Shown in pieces: positions 30,501 through 38,427 of a stretch of DNA of 41,439 nucleotides. Every line of letters begins with the position of its first letter. Positions within the stretch are counted from its first letter, which is position 1. This DNA comes from an uncultured Christensenellaceae bacterium (GTDB lineage Bacteria > Bacillota > Clostridia > Christensenellales > Borkfalkiaceae), in the NCBI GenBank assembly GCA_910588465.1, contig CAJUOP010000008.1, forward strand, positions 1-41,439, in the 5' to 3' direction. The notes beneath the pieces were generated by a model, which ran no database searches, was not told where the DNA came from, and was given only the letters and a program-made list of their open reading frames with translations. Both the position numbers and the translations under genes were made by a program.

Positions 30501-31256
30501 TCAGGCGTAACCGAAGATTCTTACGGCAATCGCGCACGCCAAAAGGAGCGAGCCCGAAATTAAATAGTAAACGGGGAAAAAAGTAAAAAGGCTCATGACC
30601 AGCAGCAACAGCGCGCTCGCAAAAAAGGGGCGTGCGTTCTTTTTGGAAAAGCTTGAACGCCATTTTTGTTTTGCGGTGCGGCGGGGGATCTCGCCGCAGA
30701 TCAGCTTTTCGGGCGCGGTTTGCGTGCGCTCGAAAAGCTCGAAAACGTCGTCGCCGCGCAGCGCTTTCCGTCCGAAGGAGGCGAGCAGCTTTTCCGCCTC
30801 GGGGGAGAGGGCGTTGCAAACGAGCGTAAACGGCGCTTCTCCGTGGGTGCGGAGCAGCGCCGCGACTTCGTCCGCGGAGACGGGCTGCATGGTAAAGCGG
30901 GGAACGAGCCGTTCGCCGTCGAGGCTGAGCTCGTCGCCTTCGCAGTGCGCCTCTTTTCCGTCGGCGCAAAGGGCGGTAAGCAGCAGCGCGCGCACCCGCT
31001 CCTCACGTTCGAGCGCAAGATGTAACAGCAGCGCTTCCCGCCGCTCCCGTTCCTTTTTGGAAAGGTAGCGCTTGCGGTGCCTGTGGGAGATGAAAAGAAA
31101 GGCGGCGAGCGCCGCGCCCAGCCCGAAGAGGAGGGCGAGCGTTACGGCGAGCACCAAGGGGAGGCGGGCGTAGCGCAAAAATCCGAGCGATAAAAAGAAG
31201 GCGGAAACGCCGTAAAAAAGAACGTCGGCGACGAGCGGAAAATCGAATTTTTTCAT
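30501..31256 (-). CDS. Uncharacterised membrane protein
   Basis: A 251-aa protein with two N-terminal transmembrane helices (about 10-29 and 32-56, LVLAVTLALLFGLGAALAAFLF), a long cytoplasmic charged part (about 57-200: HRKRYLSKKERERREALL, then a small alpha/beta domain with GRKALRGDDVFELFE) and two C-terminal helices (about 210-248). The middle domain (CNALSPEAEKLLASFG) looks like a nuclease-like or regulatory fold but no active-site motif can be named. It is divergent from nadD with a 72-bp gap. The function is unknown. Confidence 0.68.
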   Translation of the reverse strand: MKKFDFPLVADVLFYGVSAFFLSLGFLRYARLPLVLAVTLALLFGLGAALAAFLFISHRHRKRYLSKKERERREALLLHLALEREERVRALLLTALCADGKEAHCEGDELSLDGERLVPRFTMQPVSADEVAALLRTHGEAPFTLVCNALSPEAEKLLASFGRKALRGDDVFELFERTQTAPEKLICGEIPRRTAKQKWRSSFSKKNARPFFASALLLLVMSLFTFFPVYYLISGSLLLACAIAVRIFGYA

Positions 31257-31291
31257 GCGTTTATTTTTGACGAATATTTTAAAAATTAAAC

Positions 31292-31320
31292 TTGCAAAAC
31301 GGGGGGGAACGTGGTATAAT
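31292..31320 (+). promoter_or_regulatory. nadD promoter, possibly leaderless
   Basis: TTGCAA (31292-31297), 17 bp, TATAAT (31315-31320). The ATG is only 8 bp after the -10 box, so transcription would begin at or next to the start codon. Confidence 0.75.
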
Positions 31321-31328
31321 AGGGGCGT

Positions 31329-32462
31329 ATGAAAATTGCGTTATTCGGCGGGTCGTTCGACCCCGTTCATTCCGAGCACGTGCGGCTGGTGCGGACGGCG
31401 GTAAGCGCGCTGAAATTGGATAAAGTGTACGTGATTCCCTCCTATGCGGCGCCGCACAAGGAATACGGCGCGGCGTGTTCGGGAGAGGAACGGCTGCAAA
31501 TGTGTAAGATCGCCTTTCGGGCAGAGCCCGCGGCGGAGGTCAGCGCGTTCGAGTTGGAGCAAGGGGGCACCAGCTACACCTATCTTACCTGCCGATATTT
31601 TAAGGAGCGCTTCCCCGAGGCGGAGCTGTTTTTGCTGTTGGGCGCGGATATGCTCGAGGACTTTTTCGGGTGGAAAAATCCCGAGGAGATCGTCTCGCTG
31701 GTAATGGTGGCGGCGTGCGGCAGAGGGGGCGCCTGTCCCGATTTGCACGCGGCGTTCCGTGCGCGGTTCGGGCGCGATTATCTCGAAGTCGGCTTCGAAG
31801 GCGAAGTTGTTTCCTCCACTGCGCTGCGGTGCGCGCTGGCGTTCGGAAAAAATCCGAGGGAGCTGGACGGCGAGGTGCTACGCTATCTCCGCGCGCGGGG
31901 ACTGTACGAATTCGCTCCTATCGCTCCCGCGCTCGCGTTGGAAAAACCCGAGCGGAGGGAACACAGCTATCGCGCGGCGCTGCTTGCGGCGGCGCGGGCG
32001 AGGAGCGCGGGCGTGCCCGAACGGAAGTGTCTGCTTGCCGCGGCGCTGCACGATTGCGGAAAATACGTGCCCGCCGATTCTCCGCTGTTAAAGGGATTCG
32101 TCCCGCCCGAAAACGTGCCGGTTCCCGTGCAGCACCAGTATACGGGGGCGTATCTCGCGGAGCATGAATTCGGCGTTTCGGACGGAGAAATTTTAAACGC
32201 GATCCGCTTTCATACCAGCGGTCGGGCTGGCATGACGGAGCTGGAAAAGCTGATTTATCTTGCCGATATGCTCGAGGAGGGACGCTCCTTCGAGGGGGTC
32301 GGATCGCTGAGAAAACTGTTTTTTACCGACCTGAACGCGTGCCTTTACGCCGCGTTAAAGCGGCAGACGGAATATCTTGCCGCGCAGGGCAAACCTGTGT
32401 ATCCGCTCACGCAAGAGGCGTATTTTTGGATAAAAAGGGTGGTAAACGCCGATAATTCGTGA
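31329..32462 (+). CDS. nadD: Fused nicotinate-nucleotide adenylyltransferase and YqeK-type HD hydrolase
   Basis: A 377-aa two-domain protein. The N-terminal domain (about 1-195) is NadD, which makes NaAD in NAD synthesis, with GGSFDPVHSEH and the late SSTALR motif. The C-terminal domain (about 210-375) is a YqeK-like HD hydrolase for Ap4A, with HSYRAA, LLAAALHDCGKY, IRFHTSGRAGM and LIYLADMLEEGR. In most Bacillota these are separate adjacent genes, so the fusion joins neighbours. rsfS follows, keeping the usual nadD-yqeK-rsfS order. The start could be leaderless. Confidence 0.93.
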   Translation: MKIALFGGSFDPVHSEHVRLVRTAVSALKLDKVYVIPSYAAPHKEYGAACSGEERLQMCKIAFRAEPAAEVSAFELEQGGTSYTYLTCRYFKERFPEAELFLLLGADMLEDFFGWKNPEEIVSLVMVAACGRGGACPDLHAAFRARFGRDYLEVGFEGEVVSSTALRCALAFGKNPRELDGEVLRYLRARGLYEFAPIAPALALEKPERREHSYRAALLAAARARSAGVPERKCLLAAALHDCGKYVPADSPLLKGFVPPENVPVPVQHQYTGAYLAEHEFGVSDGEILNAIRFHTSGRAGMTELEKLIYLADMLEEGRSFEGVGSLRKLFFTDLNACLYAALKRQTEYLAAQGKPVYPLTQEAYFWIKRVVNADNS

Positions 32463-32471
32463 ATTTCGTAG

Positions 32472-32490
32472 TACTATGTCACGCATAATC
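32472..32490. repeat. TATGYGTGRCATA dyad, copy before rsfS
   Basis: TACTATG-TCACG-CATAATC, on the opposite strand GATTATGCGTGACATAGTA; between nadD and the rsfS ribosome-binding site. Confidence 0.6.
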
Positions 32491-32519
32491 GGGAAAAATA
32501 AACAAAAAGGAGACGAATT

Positions 32520-32870
32520 ATGGAAGGTTACGAACTTGCGAAGGCGTGCGCGAAGGCTCTTTCGGACAAAAAGGCGGAGGATATCGTATTGCTGAACGTG
32601 AGCGACCAGACGGTAATGTGCAGCTATTTTGTGATCGCAAGCGGCAAGAGCACCACGCAGGTGCGCGCGCTGGGCGATCATGTGGAGGAGACGTTAAAAA
32701 AGCAAAACGGAATTACCCCCGCGCGGAAGGAGGGAATGCGCGAAGGGCGTTGGGGCGTGCTCGATTACGGCGACGTGATCGTTCACGTGTTCAACGAGGA
32801 ATCCCGCCTGTTCTACTATCTCGAACGGCTGTGGGATTCGGGCAGGAACGCGGAACGTTACACCGACTGA
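32520..32870 (+). CDS. rsfS: Ribosomal silencing factor RsfS
   Basis: A 116-aa protein that binds ribosomal protein L14 on the 50S subunit and blocks subunit joining in starvation. It has the RsfS/Iojap pattern: KKAEDIVLLNVSDQTVMCSYFVIASGKSTTQVRALGDHVEETL, then GVLDYGDVIVHVFNEESRLFYYLERLW. Length is normal. ATG with AAAGGAGAC upstream. It is next to the fused nadD-yqeK gene as in other Bacillota, and its stop is 4 bp from the convergent membrane-protein gene. Confidence 0.96.
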   Translation: MEGYELAKACAKALSDKKAEDIVLLNVSDQTVMCSYFVIASGKSTTQVRALGDHVEETLKKQNGITPARKEGMREGRWGVLDYGDVIVHVFNEESRLFYYLERLWDSGRNAERYTD

Positions 32871-32874
32871 GCGG

Positions 32875-33120
32875 TTATTTGAACTGGATCCGTTTGGGTT
32901 CGGAATAGTCGGTTTTGGCTTTCTTTTTCTTGCGCTCTACAATAAAGTAGACGGGCTCGGGCTTCGGCTCGGGCTTTTTCGGTTCCTGCGGGGGGAGTTT
33001 TTTAAAGAGGGTGCGCCAGCCGATCTTCGCAAGCTTTATCGCGTGTACGATAAAAAGGCAGAACAGAAACAGCGCAATCGTAAGCGCCGCGCCCGTTCCC
33101 TGAACGGAAAGAAGATTCAT
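32875..33120 (-). CDS. Small single-pass membrane protein
   Basis: An 81-aa protein with one N-terminal transmembrane helix (about 9-30, GAALTIALFLFCLFIVHAIKLA) and a proline/lysine-rich cytoplasmic tail (QEPKKPEPKPEPV, IVERKKKKAKTDY). ATG 33120 is chosen because TATAAT lies 7 bases upstream (33132-33127), so the transcript would be almost leaderless; longer starts would extend into promoter sequence. The function is unknown. Confidence 0.58.
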   Translation of the reverse strand: MNLLSVQGTGAALTIALFLFCLFIVHAIKLAKIGWRTLFKKLPPQEPKKPEPKPEPVYFIVERKKKKAKTDYSEPKRIQFK

Positions 33121-33201
33121 GCGGACATTATACCGTTTGCGTACTGTCATAAAATGGAGAAATTTGGAATAATATCCCAACTTTTCGGGAAACATAGGGA
33201 T

Positions 33202-33987
33202 ATGGAAACTACGGTGTTATCCGCGGCGGAAGCGCTCGAATACGGAGAGTTCAAGCGTTCCCGCAGAGAGGCGGAAGTGATGCTGACTTTAAAAAAGCTG
33301 ACGGTGGACGCCTCGCGGCGGGAAACGGATAAATCCAAGCTGAAATCGCTGTGCGAAAGCGCGGTAAAGCTGGGCGCGACGTCCGTGCTTACCTCGCCCG
33401 TGAACGCCGCGGCGGCGAACAGGCTGCTGTTCGGGAGCGAAACCTGTCTTGCTTGTTTAGCGGGCGGAACGGGCGAAAGCCTGATTTCGGTAAAAAAGAC
33501 GGAGGCGAAAAAGGCGATGAAGCAGGGCGCGGCGGAGATCCGCCTTGCCCCCTGCTATTCGGCGCTCGTCGGCGGAAACGTCGCGTATTTAAAGCGCGAG
33601 TTCAAGCGGGTGAAAAAGGCGGTGAAAAAGTGCGCGCTGGTGATCATGCTCGACGATCCCGTGCTGGACGGCGAGGAGATCGCCCGCGGAGTGCGCACGG
33701 CGTGCGAGGCAAAGGCGGACGGCGTTTGCGTGCGGGGCGAGCTGCCCGCGCTCATGCGCGCGGTAAAGACCGCGGCGGGCAGACTTTCGGTGTGCGTTTC
33801 GCACGTGGAAAACGCCGAACAGCTGCGGCTGTTGTTGAAGGCGGGCGCATCGGGCGCCGTCACCGCTCAGGCGGAAAAAATCGCCGAGGAGTTGTATTTT
33901 GCCGCAAAGGAGGGCGGAGCGGTCGCTTCCGTTCCCGCGCCTGCGGGGGCTGCGATCGAGGCGGAGAGCCCGAAAAAACAGGACTGA
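33202..33987 (+). CDS. Deoxyribose-phosphate aldolase (DeoC)-like protein, probably inactive
   Basis: A 261-aa TIM-barrel-like protein resembling DeoC: LCESAVKLGATSVLTSPVN, GTGESLISVKKTEAKKAMKQGAAEI and KADGVCVRGEL lie in the order of family strands. But the Schiff-base lysine strand (FVKTSTGF in active enzymes) reads GVCVRGEL and the second lysine strand (KAAGGVRT) reads SVCVSHVEN, so both catalytic lysines are missing. The C-terminus (about 235-261, VASVPAPAGAAIEAE) is an Ala/Pro tail. A regulatory or other role is possible. Ends 224 bp before secA. Confidence 0.72.
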   Translation: METTVLSAAEALEYGEFKRSRREAEVMLTLKKLTVDASRRETDKSKLKSLCESAVKLGATSVLTSPVNAAAANRLLFGSETCLACLAGGTGESLISVKKTEAKKAMKQGAAEIRLAPCYSALVGGNVAYLKREFKRVKKAVKKCALVIMLDDPVLDGEEIARGVRTACEAKADGVCVRGELPALMRAVKTAAGRLSVCVSHVENAEQLRLLLKAGASGAVTAQAEKIAEELYFAAKEGGAVASVPAPAGAAIEAESPKKQD

Positions 33988-34062
33988 GCTTCCCCTTCCC
34001 CAAACTGCGGCGGCAGGCGGAAAAGCGTAATTTTGTAAAAAAAGTCGAAAAACAACGAACAG

Positions 34063-34093
34063 CGGGCGGACAAAATGCGAAAAAGTCCGCCCG
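34063..34093 (+). terminator. Terminator-like hairpin before secA
   Basis: CGGGCGGAC (34063-34071) pairs with GTCCGCCCG (34085-34093) around a 13-nt loop, followed by TTTCTATTT. The rest of 33988-34211 has no gene; the secA promoter probably lies near 34120-34160. Confidence 0.65.
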
Positions 34094-34211
34094 TTTCTAT
34101 TTAATTGTAGAAAAAGGGTTAAAAATGCTTTCATTTTTCAGGAAAATATTGTAAAATATTCAAGTGAGCATATCGCTTAAAAAGGGCGAATAAACGGAAC
34201 GGAAGGGTACC

Positions 34212-37115
34212 ATGGGATTGATTAAATTTTTAATGGGCGGAGACAGCCGCCGCAGCTTGAAAAAATTGAATAAAATGGCGTTAAAGGTGGAGGAGCTCGA
34301 ACCCAAATACAGGGCGATGAGCGACGAGGAGCTGAAAAGCCAGACCGCCGTATTAAAGGAGCGCCTGCAAAAGGGCGAGTCGTTGGACGATATTTTATAC
34401 GACGCGTTCGCCGCGTTGAGAGAGGCAAGCGGACGGGTGCTGGGGATGCGCCATTTCCACGTGCAGATCATGGGCGGCATCTGTCTGTTCCAGGGGCGTA
34501 TCGCCGAGATGAAAACCGGCGAAGGCAAGACGCTGGTTTCCACTCTTCCCGCCTACCTCGAAGCGCTTGCGGGAAAGGGCGTGCACATCGTAACGGTTAA
34601 CGACTACCTTGCCCGCCGCGACGCGGAATGGATGGGCAAGGTGCACAAGTTTATGGGGCTTACGGTGGGCGTCGTCGTGCCCGGCATGGACGACGAGGAC
34701 AAGCGCGCCGCCTATAATTGCGACATTACCTACGGAACGAACAACGAATTCGGCTTCGACTATCTGCGCGACAACCTTAAATCCGACTTAAAGCTGATGG
34801 TGCAGCGCGATTTGAATTTTGCCATCGTGGACGAGGTGGACTCCATTTTGATCGACGAGGCGAGAACGCCGCTCATCATTTCGGGCAAGGGCGAACAGTC
34901 GTCCGCGCTGTACGAGCAGGTGGATAAATTCGTCCGCACGCTCACGGGCGGATTCGACGACGATTTAAAGGAGGCGGAAGCCGAGGAATCGCGCCGCAAA
35001 AAGAGCAGGGAATCGGGCGAGCGCAAGCTGGCGCAGGCGGAGGAGCGCAACTGGGATTACGTGATCGAGCGCAAGGACAAGCAGGTCCAGCTCACCGAGT
35101 TCGGCGCGGAGAAGGCGGAAAGATTCTTCGGCGTGGAGAACATTGCCGACGTTGCGCACCAGACGTTGAACCACCACATTCAGCAGGCGTTAAAGGCGCA
35201 CCATCTGTTCCATCTCAACGAGGAATATATCATTAACGACGGCGAAATCGTCATCGTAGACGAATTTACGGGGCGGCTTATGATCGGGCGGAGATACTCC
35301 GACGGTCTGCACCAGGCAATCGAGGCGAAAGAGGGCGTAAAGGTGCGCGAGGAGAATAAGACCTACGCGACCATTACCTTCCAGAATTACTTCCGTCTGT
35401 ATAAAAAGCTTTCGGGCATGACGGGTACCGCCAAGACGGAGGAGGGCGAGTTCCGCACCATATACTCGCTCGACGTCGTGGAGATTCCCACCAACAAGCC
35501 CGTGCAGAGAAAGGACGAGCACGACAAGATTTTCTCCACCGTGGAGGGAAAGAAAAAGGCGATCGTCCGCGAGATCGTGGAGCGGCACGAGAAGGGGCAG
35601 CCCATTCTCGTAGGTACCGTTTCGGTGGAAAAATCGGAGGAGATTTCCCGTCTGCTGCGCAGAAACGGCGTGCAGCACAATATTTTGAACGCGAAGAACC
35701 ACGCGCGCGAGGCGGAAATCGTGGCGCAGGCGGGCAGATTCGGCGCGGTGACCATTGCCACCAACATGGCGGGGCGCGGAACGGATATTCTTTTGGGCGG
35801 GAACCCCGAGTATCTCGCCAAGAAACAGCTACGCGAGGAGAATGTGGAGCACGACGTGATCGAGCGCGCCACGAGCTTTGCCGAGGTGGACGAGGAAACG
35901 CAGAAGGTGCGCGAACGCTATCAGTCGCTCTATGCTTCCTTTAAAAAGAAAACGGACGAAGAAAAGGAAAAGGTGATTGAAGCGGGCGGGCTGTGCATTA
36001 TCGGCACCGAGCGGCACGAGAGCCGCCGTATCGACAATCAGCTCCGCGGGCGTTCGGGTCGTCAGGGAGACGTGGGCGCTTCGGTGTTCTTCCTCTCCTT
36101 GGAGGACGATCTGATGAAGCGCTTCGGCGGCGAGCGCATGAAGGGCATTTACGAGCGCGCCAAGATGGAGGAGGACGAGTGCCTCGAAGCGAAGCTGCTT
36201 TCCCGCCTGATCGAGTATGCGCAGCGGCAGATCGAGGGCAGAAACTTCGGCATCCGTAAAAACGTGTTGCAGTACGACGACGTAATGAACAACCAGCGCA
36301 AGATCATGTACGCCGAACGCATGAAAGTAATTAAGGGAGAGAGCGTGCACGAGCAGGTGATGAAATATATTCCCGACTATGTGGCGAGCGTGGTTCGCGG
36401 CGCGGTGAACGTGGATCAGATGCCCGAAAAATGGAACGAGGACGATTTGAACGCCGCGCTCGAACGCAGACTCATCCCCGAGGGATCAAATTTCGTTACC
36501 CGCGAAAAGCTGGAAAAGTGGGACTACGAAACGGCGATTCAAAAAATTTCGCAAAAGACGGAGAAGTGCTACGAGGAGAAGATCGCCAACATTCAGGCGC
36601 AGGCGCCCATCGACTTTTCGGACGTGGAACGCCGCTTCCTGCTCCGCGTGGTAGACTCCAACTGGATCGACCATATCGACGCGATGGATCAGCTCCGCAA
36701 GGGGATCGGGTTGCGCGCTTACGGACAGACCGACCCCGTTATTTCTTACAAGCAGGAAGGCTTCGCCATGTTCGACGAGATGGTGGAGCGCATTCAGGAG
36801 CGCACCATCGCCATGCTGTTAAAGGTGCAGCTGCAGGTGCAGGAACGCCCCATTCAGCGCGTGATGCCCTCCGCGCCCGTTGCAGAGGCGCCCGAACGGG
36901 AGGAGCCCGAGAAGGAGCAGAACGTGCCCGCGCAAAAGGCGGAGCTGCCTTCTCCGAACGAGCTTCCCGCCGCCGTGAACGTGGACGCGTTAAAGACGAA
37001 CGGCTCGGACAAGTTTAATCCCTCGTCCATGAAAAAGGACAAAAAACCGGGACCGAACGAGCCCTGTCCCTGCGGAAGCGGATTAAAGTACAAAAAGTGC
37101 CACGGCAAAGTGTAA
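34212..37115 (+). CDS. secA: Preprotein translocase ATPase SecA
   Basis: A 967-aa ATPase that drives protein export through SecYEG. Walker A GRIAEMKTGEGKT (about 97-109), DEAD-like VDEVDSILIDEART (Walker B), the preprotein-crosslinking region, helical wing, LNAKNHAREAEIVAQAG and the second-domain motif RGRSGRQGDVG are all visible, and the C-terminal zinc site CPCGSGLKYKKCH contacts SecB/ribosome. The C-terminal linker (about 880-935) is proline/glutamate-rich. ATG preceded by GGAAGGG. It is followed by its own terminator. Confidence 0.98.
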   Translation: MGLIKFLMGGDSRRSLKKLNKMALKVEELEPKYRAMSDEELKSQTAVLKERLQKGESLDDILYDAFAALREASGRVLGMRHFHVQIMGGICLFQGRIAEMKTGEGKTLVSTLPAYLEALAGKGVHIVTVNDYLARRDAEWMGKVHKFMGLTVGVVVPGMDDEDKRAAYNCDITYGTNNEFGFDYLRDNLKSDLKLMVQRDLNFAIVDEVDSILIDEARTPLIISGKGEQSSALYEQVDKFVRTLTGGFDDDLKEAEAEESRRKKSRESGERKLAQAEERNWDYVIERKDKQVQLTEFGAEKAERFFGVENIADVAHQTLNHHIQQALKAHHLFHLNEEYIINDGEIVIVDEFTGRLMIGRRYSDGLHQAIEAKEGVKVREENKTYATITFQNYFRLYKKLSGMTGTAKTEEGEFRTIYSLDVVEIPTNKPVQRKDEHDKIFSTVEGKKKAIVREIVERHEKGQPILVGTVSVEKSEEISRLLRRNGVQHNILNAKNHAREAEIVAQAGRFGAVTIATNMAGRGTDILLGGNPEYLAKKQLREENVEHDVIERATSFAEVDEETQKVRERYQSLYASFKKKTDEEKEKVIEAGGLCIIGTERHESRRIDNQLRGRSGRQGDVGASVFFLSLEDDLMKRFGGERMKGIYERAKMEEDECLEAKLLSRLIEYAQRQIEGRNFGIRKNVLQYDDVMNNQRKIMYAERMKVIKGESVHEQVMKYIPDYVASVVRGAVNVDQMPEKWNEDDLNAALERRLIPEGSNFVTREKLEKWDYETAIQKISQKTEKCYEEKIANIQAQAPIDFSDVERRFLLRVVDSNWIDHIDAMDQLRKGIGLRAYGQTDPVISYKQEGFAMFDEMVERIQERTIAMLLKVQLQVQERPIQRVMPSAPVAEAPEREEPEKEQNVPAQKAELPSPNELPAAVNVDALKTNGSDKFNPSSMKKDKKPGPNEPCPCGSGLKYKKCHGKV

Positions 37116-37128
37116 CAATTTCAAATTT

Positions 37129-37158
37129 CTCCGAGCGGTAACGCGCTCGGAGTTTTTT
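37129..37158 (+). terminator. Terminator of secA
   Basis: CTCCGAGCG (37129-37137) pairs with CGCTCGGAG (37144-37152), then TTTTTT, 13 bp after the secA stop. Confidence 0.9.
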
Positions 37159-37183
37159 GCGGAATAAAAAAGGAATGCGAGTT

Positions 37184-38281
37184 ATGTTTAAAGCAGACGA
37201 TTACAGAATGAAAATAAAGGCGATGGAAGAGACGCTTGCCGAAGCGAAGTATGCGCTCGACATCGACAACCGCTACGAAAAATTAAAGGAGCTGCGCGCG
37301 GAGCAGGAAAAACCCGAGGTGTGGCAGGATTTGGAGCGTTCGGCGAAGATCGGACGGGAAATTTCTTCCAACGAGGGGAAAATCGCCGCCTACGAGGCGG
37401 GGAGAAAGGCGCTCGACGACGCGAACGAAATTATCGACCTTATTGAGGAGACGGAAGAGGAAGAGCTGATTTCCGAGCTCGACCAGATGATGAGCGCGGC
37501 GGAAAGGGACATCGAGGAAATGCGCATCCGTGCATTGCTTCGGGGCAAGTACGACGTTTCGAATGCTCTGCTGGCGCTGCACGCGGGCGCGGGCGGCACG
37601 GAGGCGTGCGACTGGTGCTCCATGCTCTACCGCATGTATTGCCGCTATGCCGAGAAAAACGGCTTTAAGGTGACGGAAATCGACCGTCTGGCGGGCGACG
37701 GCGCGGGCTTGAAGTCGGTGGATTTCAAAATAGAGGGGGAGAACGCCTACGGCTACTTAAAGGCGGAAATCGGCGTGCACCGTCTGGTGCGCATTTCGCC
37801 CTTCGACGCGAACAAGCGCAGGCAGACCTCGTTTGCTTCCCTCGAGGTGATGCCCGAGGTGGACGACGATAACGAAATCGAGATAAAGGACGAGGATATC
37901 CGCATCGACGTATACCGCTCTTCGGGCGCGGGCGGACAAAAGGTAAACAAGACGGAAACGGCGATCCGCATTACGCACTTCCCCACGGGGATCGTGGTAA
38001 CCTGCCAGAACGAACGCAGCCAGCTGCAAAATAAGGAAATGGCGTTTAAATATCTGCGCTCCAAGCTCATCGAAAAACAGATCGAGCAGCGCCTTGCGGA
38101 AGAAGCCGCCTTAAAGGGCGAAACCAAAAAGATCGAATGGGGCTCGCAGATACGTTCTTACGTGTTCTGTCCGTACACGCTGGTAAAGGACCACCGCACG
38201 GGCTACGAAATGGGCGACGTGCAGGCGGTAATGGACGGAGAGATTCAGGGATTTATTATCGACTATCTGAAAAAGTCTTAA
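37184..38281 (+). CDS. prfB: Peptide chain release factor 2
   Basis: A 365-aa factor that ends translation at UGA and UAA. The tripeptide anticodon SPF is in VRISPFDANKRR and the hydrolysis motif GGQ in SSGAGGQKVNKTETA. Usual RF2 length is reached in one unbroken frame, so the programmed +1 frameshift of most prfB genes is absent and RF2 cannot autoregulate in that way. ATG 37184 after AAAGGA; ATG 37175 lies too close to it. Downstream lies a dispersed repeat. Confidence 0.97.
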   Translation: MFKADDYRMKIKAMEETLAEAKYALDIDNRYEKLKELRAEQEKPEVWQDLERSAKIGREISSNEGKIAAYEAGRKALDDANEIIDLIEETEEEELISELDQMMSAAERDIEEMRIRALLRGKYDVSNALLALHAGAGGTEACDWCSMLYRMYCRYAEKNGFKVTEIDRLAGDGAGLKSVDFKIEGENAYGYLKAEIGVHRLVRISPFDANKRRQTSFASLEVMPEVDDDNEIEIKDEDIRIDVYRSSGAGGQKVNKTETAIRITHFPTGIVVTCQNERSQLQNKEMAFKYLRSKLIEKQIEQRLAEEAALKGETKKIEWGSQIRSYVFCPYTLVKDHRTGYEMGDVQAVMDGEIQGFIIDYLKKS

Positions 38282-38290
38282 GTGTGAGAA

Positions 38291-38393
38291 GGGATTCCTA
38301 CGGCGCGGCTTTGCCGCGCCTCTGAATGACAGAGAGGGGCGGGCTTATTGCCTACCCGTCATTCAGAGGGAGCGAAGCGACCGCGGGAATCTC
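38291..38393. repeat. Dispersed imperfect inverted repeat, copy 2
   Basis: GGGATTCCTACGGCGCGGCT…CTCTGAATGACA (38291-38331) with an inverted partner GTCATTCAGAGGGAGCGAAG…GGGAATC (38358-38393). Its two outer units match copy 1 (19114-19295), which has an additional central unit. It lies between prfB and tsaD. Confidence 0.82.
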
Positions 38394-38427
38394 ACGGACA
38401 GGAAAGAAACGAGAAAATAATTTTACT

